Shown here one piece after another: positions 1-6,042 of a stretch of DNA of 6,082 nucleotides; the first letter of the stretch is position 1, and every line of letters starts with the position of its first letter. The translations under genes were made by a program, and so were the position numbers. The DNA comes from Kiritimatiellota bacterium (GTDB taxonomy: Bacteria > Verrucomicrobiota > Kiritimatiellia > RFP12 > UBA1067). Location: contig WRML01000149.1 in assembly GCA_009777165.1 (NCBI GenBank), forward strand, positions 1 to 6,082, written 5' to 3'. The notes under the pieces were generated by a model that made no database searches, had not been told where the DNA came from, and saw nothing but the letters and a program-made list of their open reading frames with translations.

Positions 1-2
1 GC

Positions 3-1391
3 GTGCCGCTCGCGCCGTTGTCGCTGGGCCTGACGGGTGACATTGACGCGATCACGAACGCGAACAACCTGGCGATGGTCGCCCTCTCCGCGCGGATGCA
101 GCATGAGCGCAACTACACGGACGCGCGGCTGGCGGTGAGCAACCTCTCGCGGCTGGACATTGACCCCGCGCGCGTCCAGATGCGCTGGGCCATGGATTTC
201 TGCGCGCAGGCGTTGCGCAACATCGAGATCGGCAGGGGGGGACCCATGGACGGGTTCACGATGGAGTCGGGGTTCTACATCACGGTGGCGTCGGAGGTGA
301 TGGCGGTGCTGGCGATGGCGTCGGACCTCGCGGACCTGTGCGCGCGCCTGGGCAGGATCATCGTGGCGTACAGCAAGTCCGGCAGGCCGGTGACGACGGC
401 GGACCTGGAGGTGGACGGCGCGATGGCGGCGTGGCTCATGCGGGCCGTCAACCCGACGCTGATGCAGACGCTGGAGGGGCAGCCGATGCTGGTCCACGCG
501 GGGCCTTTCGCGAACATCGCGATCGGGCAGAGCTCGGTCATCGCGGACAGGCTGGGGGCCCTGCTGACGGATTACCTCGTGACGGAGAGCGGGTTCGCGG
601 CGGACATCGGCTATGAGAAGTTCTGGAACATCAAGTGCCGCGCGTCGGGGCTGGCGCCGGACGCGGTGGTGATCGTGGCGACGGTGCGGGCGCTGAAGCT
701 GCACGGGGGGGGGCCGGCGGTCAAGGCGGGGGCCCCCCTGGACCCGGTCTACACGGGCGAGAACCTGGAGCTGCTGGAGAGGGGGTGCGACAACCTGTTG
801 GCGCACATCAGGATCGTGAAGCGTTCGGGCGTCCGCCCGGTCGTGTGCCTGAATCATTTCCACACGGACACGGATGCGGAGCACGCGCTGGTGCGCCGGT
901 TTGTCGAGGGGGCGGGCGCGCGGTTCGCGGTGTCGAGCCACTGGCTCAAGGGAGGGGCCGGGGCGGAGGAGCTGGCGGAGGCGGTCGTCGCGGCGTGCGA
1001 GGAGCCGAACACGTTCGCGTTCCTGTCGGACCTGGGGGTCCCCCTGTCGCGCCGCATCCGGACGATCGTGCGGGAGGTGTACGGGGGGGAGGGGGTGACG
1101 TTCACGCCCGAGGCCGCGGCGAAGCTCGCCGCGTATGAGGCGGACCCCGCGACGGCGCGGCTGCCCGTGTGCATGGCGAAGACGCAGTACAGCCTGTCGC
1201 ACGACCCGAAGCAGGTCGGCCGCCCGATGGGGTGGGTGCTGCCGGTGCGCGACATCCTGCTGTACCAGGGGGCCGGGTTCGTGGTGCCGGTGGCGGGGGA
1301 CATCAAGCTGATGCCCGGCACGGCGTCGAACGCGGCGTTCCGGCGAATTGACGTGGACACGGCGACGGGCAAGGTGAAGGGGTTGTTCTGA
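3..1391 (+). CDS. fhs: Formate--tetrahydrofolate ligase (10-formyl-THF synthetase), 5'-truncated by the window edge
   Basis: Catalyses ATP-dependent joining of formate to tetrahydrofolate to give 10-formyl-THF, a cytoplasmic entry point of one-carbon metabolism. The 462 visible residues begin in the family block usually read as VPMEDINLHFTGDIHAI (here VPLAPLSLGLTGDIDAI). Roughly the first 110-120 residues, including the nucleotide-binding P-loop and the GGAAGGGY signature, lie off the left edge; the GTG at 3 is an internal Val codon, not a start. Recognisable blocks follow: ALRNIEIGRGG (70-80), FYITVASEVMA (91-101), HAGPFANIAIG (165-175), the second family signature VATVRALKLHGG (225-236), MAKTQYS (391-397) and the standard C-terminal GLF. 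The loop at 237-255 (GPAVKAGAPLDPVYTGENL) is the longer form known in several bacterial and eukaryotic enzymes. Stop TGA overlaps the next ATG. Gly is very often GGG, giving G-runs of 7-9 bases, but the frame stays intact. Confidence 0.96.
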   Translation: MPLAPLSLGLTGDIDAITNANNLAMVALSARMQHERNYTDARLAVSNLSRLDIDPARVQMRWAMDFCAQALRNIEIGRGGPMDGFTMESGFYITVASEVMAVLAMASDLADLCARLGRIIVAYSKSGRPVTTADLEVDGAMAAWLMRAVNPTLMQTLEGQPMLVHAGPFANIAIGQSSVIADRLGALLTDYLVTESGFAADIGYEKFWNIKCRASGLAPDAVVIVATVRALKLHGGGPAVKAGAPLDPVYTGENLELLERGCDNLLAHIRIVKRSGVRPVVCLNHFHTDTDAEHALVRRFVEGAGARFAVSSHWLKGGAGAEELAEAVVAACEEPNTFAFLSDLGVPLSRRIRTIVREVYGGEGVTFTPEAAAKLAAYEADPATARLPVCMAKTQYSLSHDPKQVGRPMGWVLPVRDILLYQGAGFVVPVAGDIKLMPGTASNAAFRRIDVDTATGKVKGLF

Positions 1392-2035
1392 TGGCACAGA
1401 CGAAAGATGACATCCGCCTCGTGATGCGGAGCCGCCGTAAACAGGTCTCGCAGGAGCGGCGGCGTTACACGGGGCAGGTGATTGCCCAAAAGGTTACCAG
1501 GGGGAAACACAAGTTGGTCGCGCGGGCGTTGCGGGTGAGCATTTACCTCAGCACCCATGAGGAGATTCCGACGCGCTACATTGCCCGTGCGCTGTGGGGG
1601 GCCGGGAAGGGGGTCTGTGTGCCGGCGTGGAGCCCGTTCGACATGCGGTACCAGCTGTGCGAGCTGCACCCCCTGATGGTGTTGGTCACGGGCAAGCACA
1701 GCATCCGCGAGCCGCTGGAGCAGGTGCCGGTGATGTCGTGGGACGTGGACGCGTTCGTCCTGCCCGGGCTGGCGTTCGACAAACAGGGGGGGCGGCTGGG
1801 CTACGGCAAGGGCATCTACGACGACATCCTGTTCCGGGCGAACCCGGGCGCACTCAAAATCGGTATCTGCTACGACTGGCAAATCCTCGATGACCCCCTC
1901 CCCCTCGAACCGCACGATATGCGCGTGGACTGGGTCGTGAGCGACAGGCGTATGATTGACTGCAAGGGGGGGCACCACGATCAATCTGCCACACGATCTG
2001 CAGAGGGGGTTGACTTTTTCGGGAAACAGCACTAA
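1391..2035 (+). CDS. 5-formyltetrahydrofolate cyclo-ligase (5,10-methenyl-THF synthetase family)
   Basis: Converts 5-formyl-THF to 5,10-methenyl-THF with ATP, recycling a storage and inhibitory folate. The diagnostic block LPGLAFD..G.RLGYGKGIYD lies at residues 124-144 and is the folate/ATP site of the family. Other family traits are a basic N-terminal helix (KDDIRLVMRSRRKQ, 5-18), EIP (58-60), SIREPL (104-109) and the terminal HDMRVDWVVSD (175-185). The ATG shares its A with the TGA of fhs, which suggests translational coupling; a purine-rich GAAGGGG at 1376-1382 is a suitable ribosome site. The pairing with fhs makes functional sense, since both feed the formyl/methenyl-THF pool. The family normally ends near residue 190. 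Here about 24 extra residues follow, starting at a G7 run (1966-1972) and running through the promoter of the next gene, so the tail is probably not functional. Length 214 aa. Confidence 0.92.
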   Translation: MAQTKDDIRLVMRSRRKQVSQERRRYTGQVIAQKVTRGKHKLVARALRVSIYLSTHEEIPTRYIARALWGAGKGVCVPAWSPFDMRYQLCELHPLMVLVTGKHSIREPLEQVPVMSWDVDAFVLPGLAFDKQGGRLGYGKGIYDDILFRANPGALKIGICYDWQILDDPLPLEPHDMRVDWVVSDRRMIDCKGGHHDQSATRSAEGVDFFGKQH

Positions 2036-2038
2036 ACT
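2010..2038 (+). promoter_or_regulatory. Sigma-70-type promoter for the SGNH hydrolase gene
   Basis: TTGACT (2010-2015) and TAAACT (2033-2038) are separated by exactly 17 bases, one mismatch each from TTGACA and two from TATAAT. Predicted transcription start is about 2045, leaving a leader of about 25 bases before the ATG at 2070. The promoter lies inside the C-terminal extension of the upstream cyclo-ligase, with the -10 box overlapping its TAA stop. This implies the hydrolase and vsr can be transcribed independently of the folate genes. Confidence 0.7.
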
Positions 2039-2058
2039 CATATCGAACATCTTTTACG

Positions 2059-2064
2059 AAAGGA
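2059..2064 (+). promoter_or_regulatory. Ribosome binding site setting the SGNH hydrolase start
   Basis: AAAGGA lies five bases before the ATG at 2070. It decides the start: the frame is open upstream to a TTG at 1956, but those 38 codons precede or overlap the promoter and would place residues in front of the signal peptide, so the start is taken at 2070. Confidence 0.7.
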
Positions 2065-2069
2065 TTAGT

Positions 2070-2777
2070 ATGCGTCACTTGGTTTGTACACTGGTTATTG
2101 GAGCTGCTCTCGCGGGCAGCACGTCTGCGAGCGAAGTTTCGACAACACCGCAGGGTCATACGTCGAATGAAGGCTGGATGAAACGGTTTGAGGAGCGGAA
2201 GGCGAAAGCCGAAACGGGCGAGTGCCCGTACCTCTTTATGGGTGACTCCATCACGCACGGGTGGGACGGGAAACTCGACGCGCATTTCCCTGACCTGAAA
2301 ATCACGAACATCGGAATCAGTGGGGACCGTACCGAGCAGACGTTGTGGATCATCAACAACCTGGATTGGAAAAAAAGCCATCCGAAGGTCATCATGCTGA
2401 TGATCGGCACCAACAACACGGGTCACCGAAACCGCGACCAAGAGTCCCCACAGGACACGTTTGAGGGTATCCAGGCGATCATCACGAACCTGCGGGAAAA
2501 AACGCCCGACACGAAAATCCTCCTGCTCGCCATTTTCCCGCGCGGGGAGATGGCGGGTGACCAGGCGCGGGTACGCAATTCGACTGTCAACGCCATGCTT
2601 CCCACGCTTGCGGACAACCAGCACGTGTTCTTCATGGACATCGGCGCGCGCTTTCTCGCCGCCGACGGTGCGACGCTCCCCAAGGACATTATGCCCGACC
2701 TGCTCCACCTGAACGACAAGGGGTATGCGATCTGGGCGGAGGCGGTGAAGGCGAGACTCGACGAACTGGCGAAGTAA
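2070..2777 (+). CDS. Secreted SGNH/GDSL-family hydrolase (PAF-acetylhydrolase-like esterase)
   Basis: Predicted exported ester hydrolase of 235 aa; likely targets are acyl or acetyl esters on lipids or carbohydrates, but the substrate cannot be read from sequence. A signal peptide is clear: MRH, then a hydrophobic core LVCTLVIGAALAG, with likely cleavage after about residue 20 (TSA). All SGNH blocks are present: block I FMGDSITHGW with nucleophile Ser60, block II Gly in ISGD (82-86), block III GTNN (113-116), and block V D210-LL-H213 supplying the catalytic Asp and His. Many PVC and Bacteroidota relatives share the sequence style GDSITHGW...NIGISGDRTEQTLW...MIGTNN. Own promoter and a good ribosome site lie upstream. 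The gene lacks the long G-runs of its neighbours and uses more A/T-ending codons, so it may have a different history. vsr begins nine bases after the stop and is probably co-transcribed. Confidence 0.93.
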   Translation: MRHLVCTLVIGAALAGSTSASEVSTTPQGHTSNEGWMKRFEERKAKAETGECPYLFMGDSITHGWDGKLDAHFPDLKITNIGISGDRTEQTLWIINNLDWKKSHPKVIMLMIGTNNTGHRNRDQESPQDTFEGIQAIITNLREKTPDTKILLLAIFPRGEMAGDQARVRNSTVNAMLPTLADNQHVFFMDIGARFLAADGATLPKDIMPDLLHLNDKGYAIWAEAVKARLDELAK

Positions 2778-2786
2778 GCGCGGCGC

Positions 2787-3311
2787 ATGGATCGGATGAC
2801 CCCAGAGCAGCGTCACCGGTGTATGTCGCGTATCCGCAGCAAAGACACGAAACCTGAGCAGATGGTGCGGCGGATGCTTCATGCGCTGGGGTTCCGGTTC
2901 CGCTTGCATGCCGCGCACCTCCCCGGCAAGCCAGACATCGTGTTGCCGCGCCACAGGAAGGTGGTTTTTGTCCACGGGTGTTTTTGGCATTCGCATGGGT
3001 GTCGTGTCGGCGGGAAACTCCCCGCGACGCGCGAGCAATTTTGGAAAACGAAATTCACGCGGAACGTCGCGCGCGACAAAACCGCCATCCTGCAGTTGTG
3101 GCAGATGGGGTGGCAGGTGCTGGTGGTGTGGGAGTGCGAGGCGCTTGACCATGAGCGGCTCTTCGACACGCTCGCCGCATTCATGGCGGCGACTCCTGCC
3201 CCCGACTACGAGGCGCTCGCCGAGCAATCCTCCTTCTACGGCATGGCCGCCGAACCCGGTGAGATGTACTCGACGGGGGGGGGCGATTACAACTCATCCA
3301 GTTCGCCGTGA
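2787..3311 (+). CDS. vsr: Very-short-patch-repair (Vsr) DNA mismatch endonuclease
   Basis: Nicks DNA 5' to the T of T:G mismatches that arise when 5-methylcytosine deaminates, starting short-patch repair. The 174 aa align well with the family: TPEQRHRCMSRIRSKDTKPE (5-24), LPGKPDIVLP (45-54), VHGCFWH (62-68), FW..KF..N..RD (85-97) and LVVWECE (112-118). By comparison with the E. coli enzyme, the metal/catalytic residues are E24, D50, H63 and H68, and the structural zinc ligands are C65, H70, C72 and C117; all are present. E. coli Thr63 is replaced by Val62, common in the wider family. The last 40 or so residues beyond the core are unconserved and cross a G9 run (3275-3283). No strong Shine-Dalgarno is seen; Met4 (2796) is an alternative start. 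The 3' end overlaps the convergent MATE gene by 25 bases. No cytosine methyltransferase or restriction enzyme is in view. Confidence 0.93.
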   Translation: MDRMTPEQRHRCMSRIRSKDTKPEQMVRRMLHALGFRFRLHAAHLPGKPDIVLPRHRKVVFVHGCFWHSHGCRVGGKLPATREQFWKTKFTRNVARDKTAILQLWQMGWQVLVVWECEALDHERLFDTLAAFMAATPAPDYEALAEQSSFYGMAAEPGEMYSTGGGDYNSSSSP

Positions 3312-4717
3312 TGAATCAGTTGGATGCGCTTCCAGCGCCCGCACCGCCAGCGGAGGCACGTGCCGATGGCGAAGAGGCAGACGTAGATCGTCAGCCACAA
3401 CCAGAGCGCAAGGATGCCGTATCCCAGCCAGAAAATAATCAGTGCCCCCGGCACCAGGAACAGCCAGCCGCCGATTGCCATGTAGATCATCACGAAACGC
3501 GTGTCGCCCGCACCTTTCAATGCGCCGCTGAGGATAATGCAGACGCTGTCGAAGAACCCCCACACCGTGACCATAACGAGCATCTGCCGCCCGAGGTGCA
3601 GCAGTTCGGGTGTGAATTCGGTTCCTTTCTCGCAGAACAGCGTGATGTACCCGTATGGGAAGAGAAGGAAGGTGGTGCCGATCAGCGTCATGTAGATGAG
3701 TCCCATGCGGGTCGCGGTCCATCCGGCCCGTTCCGCCGCAGGCGTGTTGCGCGCGCCCTGATGCTGGCCGACGACCGTTGAGGCCGCGATCCCGAAACCG
3801 AGCAGCGGCGCGAACGCGAGATGGTTGATGCTGAACGCGATACTGCTTGCCGTATGCGCGATGGACCCCATACTGCCCGTCAGCATGATGAAAATCGTGA
3901 ACGACCCCAGGTCCATGAGCATCTGCACGCCGGACGGTGTTCCGAAACGCAGCATCCGTTTGAGCAGTGTCAGGTCAGGACGCCAGATGGTCCACACCGC
4001 CGAAGCGCCCAGCGCGTCGGGGTTGCTTTTCCGCAAGGCGTATTTCTTCACGGCCCACGAGCGGAAAAAAAGAACCATCATCAGGACAAACGTTGTGAAT
4101 GACGAGAGTGCTGTCGCATACGCGGCACCCCGGATGCCCATCGCCGGGCATCCCAGATGCCCGAAGATCATGATGTAGTTCAGCCCGATGTTCAGCAGAC
4201 ACCCGATGATGTTCCCCAGCAGGTTGATCTTCGTGCGCCCGACCCCGATGAAGTACCCCCCCGCCGCCGCATTGAGCGGCACGACGATGCCCGTCATCAT
4301 CAGGATGGTGAAATACGCCTGCTCTTCCGCAAGCACCTCGGGAAGATGGTTGAAGAGCGTCATCACCCACAGGCCAAACGGGAGCAGGAGCAGGATGATC
4401 GGCCACGAGACGAGTGCCACCCAGAGGCCCTGCACCGAGGAGTGCACGCACTGGTCAGGTTTTTTTGCGCCGTGGTAATGCGCGACGAACGTCCCCGAAT
4501 AACTTGCGACCGCTTGGAACATGCAGATCAACGTGTGCGCCAAGATGCCGGCGGGGAGTGCTGCCTGAAACGCAACCTTGCTGTGCCACGAGAGGAACAT
4601 ACGGTCACAGAACAGCATGATGGTGTACGCGCCCATGCTGAGGATCAGCGGCGCCGCGATGCGCCACACTTCGCGGTATCCGCCGGGGCGAGGAATACTA
4701 TGTCCTGTGAGTTTCAT
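3287..4717 (-). CDS. MATE-family multidrug/metabolite efflux transporter
   Basis: Inner-membrane antiporter of 476 aa, predicted to export a small organic, often cationic, compound using a Na+ or H+ gradient. About twelve hydrophobic helices can be picked out (approximately 19-41, 50-75, 94-118, 135-157, 164-186, 193-217, 255-281, 288-312, 333-358, 376-398, 405-428 and 430-453), arranged as two six-helix halves. Family signatures include GVGRTKINLLGNIIGCLLNIGLNYIMIFGHLG (158-189), GIRGAAYATALS (194-205), ASTVVGQHQGA (312-322) in the second half, and the GALKGAGDTRF block (398-408). The start at 4717 fits: helix 1 follows after about 18 residues. No good ribosome site precedes it, only AAAAAG abutting the large inverted repeat. 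It lies directly downstream of the eboE-like gene on the same strand, 71 bases apart, so it may be co-transcribed. The transported substrate is unknown. Confidence 0.93.
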   Translation of the reverse strand: MKLTGHSIPRPGGYREVWRIAAPLILSMGAYTIMLFCDRMFLSWHSKVAFQAALPAGILAHTLICMFQAVASYSGTFVAHYHGAKKPDQCVHSSVQGLWVALVSWPIILLLLPFGLWVMTLFNHLPEVLAEEQAYFTILMMTGIVVPLNAAAGGYFIGVGRTKINLLGNIIGCLLNIGLNYIMIFGHLGCPAMGIRGAAYATALSSFTTFVLMMVLFFRSWAVKKYALRKSNPDALGASAVWTIWRPDLTLLKRMLRFGTPSGVQMLMDLGSFTIFIMLTGSMGSIAHTASSIAFSINHLAFAPLLGFGIAASTVVGQHQGARNTPAAERAGWTATRMGLIYMTLIGTTFLLFPYGYITLFCEKGTEFTPELLHLGRQMLVMVTVWGFFDSVCIILSGALKGAGDTRFVMIYMAIGGWLFLVPGALIIFWLGYGILALWLWLTIYVCLFAIGTCLRWRCGRWKRIQLIHHGELDEL

Positions 4718-4723
4718 CTTTTT

Positions 4724-4801
4724 AGTTAATAGTTAATAATGAATAGTTAATAATTGATTTTAAAGCCTCAACTATTAACTATTAATTATTAACTATTAAC
4801 T
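4724..4801. repeat. 33-bp AT-rich imperfect inverted repeat made of 7-base units
   Basis: Left arm 4724-4756 and right arm 4769-4801 are reverse complements at 31 of 33 positions (mismatches at arm positions 18 and 30), around a 12-base loop (4757-4768). Each arm reads as degenerate heptads of the AGTTAAT / ACTATTA type. The element fills the eboE-MATE gap, supplies the last three codons and TAA of eboE, and ends seven bases before the MATE start codon. In minus-strand RNA one mismatch becomes a G-U pair, so a very long A-U hairpin can form. There is no T-run after it in the minus direction, so it is not a classical intrinsic terminator. It resembles the dispersed heptad repeats found in many bacterial genomes. 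Confidence 0.9.
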
Positions 4802-5994
4802 CCTTCATTTCTCCTAATCTTCTCCATTGCCCAACCCGTCTCTTTCACCAGATGCTCGACCACGTCCGTTGCGCGGAGCGTCTCCGGCAGGACATCGAAC
4901 GTGTACGTCTCGATTTCGAGCGGATAGCCTTTCGCCGTCACGTGCGCAAAAAATTCCGCCGACAACTCCCCGCGCGTCGTGCCGATGACGCCGTCGCCCT
5001 CCCAAAACAGCGGCACATGGAAATGCGCCCGAAGCTCGCGCCCCTCATGCGCCCTCACCGCTTCGAGCGTCTGCGCCGTGAGGTCGGGGTAACGCTCAAT
5101 GCGGCTCTGCGACAGGCCCACGCGCGTCTGGTGCAGATAGACAGGCTCGACGAACGCACCCAACGCCGCCAGCGATCGCTCCGAAATCGTCGCGCGGATC
5201 GCCGCGCTCAACTGCACACGCGCGACGCGGATTCCGGCTTGCTCGATGCGTAGCAACGCCGCCAGCGGATTTTCAAACGCAACCGCGAAATGACACGTGT
5301 CGAAGCAGATGCCGACGTGACGGCGCAGAATCTCCTCCGCCTCCACGGGGGTCCGCCGATGGTGCGCGCTCATCCAACGCCTCCCTTCGGGAATCAACTC
5401 CTCCTCGAACCACGAGACGAACGTGCCGGAGTCCTCCAGCGCACAGTCCGGCTCCGGCTCAAGCGCGAGGACGATGTGCTTCCCCTCTTCCCGATAGAGC
5501 GTGTCCAGCACAATCGCAACCATGATGATCTGCCGCACATACAGCTTCTGCTTCGCGTCGTCCGGCAACAGCTCCTGATACGCCAGCGGCACGGTCGAGA
5601 CGCTTCCGATTTCGCCGTCGGGCAGGACCCCCCCCAGGATGGCGATGAGGTCGCAGGTGTAGTTGAAGCGTTCGCGCGTTGACCAGTCCGGCTGATAGAC
5701 CGCCGCCTTCACGGGCCCCCCGTGGAACGCGCCGTACGGGAACCCGTTGACACCCGTGACGAACAGCCCGCGCTCATCAAGGAACGCCTTGAATTTCACC
5801 AACCCTTTCCCGATTCCTAATTCCTCATTCCTAATTTCTAATTCCCCCGCCGCCCCTGCCGACAGCCGCAGCCCCACGGGGTACGGCGCGTCGGGCGAGA
5901 CACGCGCCTTGACCGCGCAGGTGTGCCGCTCGATCGCCGCGCACACGTCCGCAAGCGTCTCCGCCGGATGGATGTTGAGGCAGTAGGGGATTAC
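4789..5994 (-). CDS. eboE: EboE-like metabolite traffic protein (TIM-barrel, sugar-phosphate isomerase/epimerase fold); 5' end unresolved
   Basis: Resembles EboE of the ebo/edb clusters, which in cyanobacteria and pseudomonads are linked to moving secondary-metabolite precursors; the biochemical reaction is not established. Counting from the GTA at 5994, blocks are YCLNIHPAETLADV (4-17), VKARVSPD (28-35), NGFPYGAFHG (83-92), STVPL (133-137), LALEPEPDC (176-184), GICFDTCHFAVAFE (228-241), VQLSAA (260-265), EPVYLHQ (283-289), HFHVPLFW (324-331) and EIETYTFDVLP (360-370). Acidic and His residues in these blocks suit a metal site of the xylose-isomerase-like barrel. The GTG at 5946 cannot be the start because the conserved YCLNIHP block lies upstream in frame. 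Further upstream is a C16 run, then an open frame to a stop at 6064-6066 with no ATG, GTG or TTG. A heptad repeat is embedded at 5813-5847, and the terminal VNS plus stop come from the inverted repeat. Confidence 0.85.
   Translation of the reverse strand, partial: VIPYCLNIHPAETLADVCAAIERHTCAVKARVSPDAPYPVGLRLSAGAAGELEIRNEELGIGKGLVKFKAFLDERGLFVTGVNGFPYGAFHGGPVKAAVYQPDWSTRERFNYTCDLIAILGGVLPDGEIGSVSTVPLAYQELLPDDAKQKLYVRQIIMVAIVLDTLYREEGKHIVLALEPEPDCALEDSGTFVSWFEEELIPEGRRWMSAHHRRTPVEAEEILRRHVGICFDTCHFAVAFENPLAALLRIEQAGIRVARVQLSAAIRATISERSLAALGAFVEPVYLHQTRVGLSQSRIERYPDLTAQTLEAVRAHEGRELRAHFHVPLFWEGDGVIGTTRGELSAEFFAHVTAKGYPLEIETYTFDVLPETLRATDVVEHLVKETGWAMEKIRRNEGVNS
5813..5847. repeat. Five tandem degenerate 7-base units inside eboE
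   Basis: Five consecutive units read ATTCCTA, ATTCCTC, ATTCCTA, ATTTCTA, ATTCCCC. On the coding (minus) strand this translates in frame as about GELEIRNEELGIG, between the conserved LRLSAGAA and KFKAFLDERG blocks, where other EboE proteins (from memory) have a shorter linker. A local drop in GC marks it against the GC-rich gene. The unit differs in spelling from the AGTTAAT repeat downstream but has the same 7-base period. Confidence 0.8.
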
Positions 5995-6021
5995 CCCCCC
6001 CCCCCCCCCGGACCCGGGGGG
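5994..6021. repeat. C16 homopolymer plus GGACCC and G6
   Basis: Sixteen consecutive C (5994-6009) are followed by GGACCC and six G (6016-6021). The C-run and G6 can pair around a GGACCC loop. The tract lies exactly where the eboE start codon should be. It may be a slippage-prone contingency tract or a misassembled or misread homopolymer. Confidence 0.85.
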
Positions 6022-6042
6022 AAACCTAAAATCCTTGGTAAA

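Noticed and set aside
705..738. Frameshift in fhs at the G9/C6 stretch
   Set aside because: The frame continues through the expected HGG and ENLELLERG blocks on both sides, so the gene is intact.
854..2050. Long minus-strand open frame antisense to fhs and the cyclo-ligase
   Set aside because: Its translation is rich in Pro, Arg and His with no recognisable domain, and it lies opposite two well-supported genes; it is a by-product of high GC.
1956..2069. N-terminal extension of the SGNH hydrolase from TTG at 1956
   Set aside because: It overlaps the cyclo-ligase and the promoter, while a signal peptide with a proper ribosome site begins at 2070.
1854..3227. Long minus-strand open frame of 457 codons opposite the hydrolase and vsr
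   Set aside because: Antisense to two genes with intact catalytic motifs; low-complexity basic translation with no family likeness.
3308..4729. Plus-strand open frames opposite the MATE gene
   Set aside because: Translations are polar, Arg/His/Pro/Glu-rich and without domain features, while the minus strand encodes a clear 12-helix transporter.
4724..4801. Inverted repeat as an intrinsic terminator or CRISPR-like unit
   Set aside because: The stem is nearly all A-T with no T-run after it in the minus-strand direction, and the 7-base periodicity without spacers does not fit CRISPR.
4789..5946. GTG at 5946 as the eboE start
   Set aside because: The frame upstream encodes YCLNIHPAETLAD, the conserved N-terminal block of EboE proteins, so this GTG is internal.
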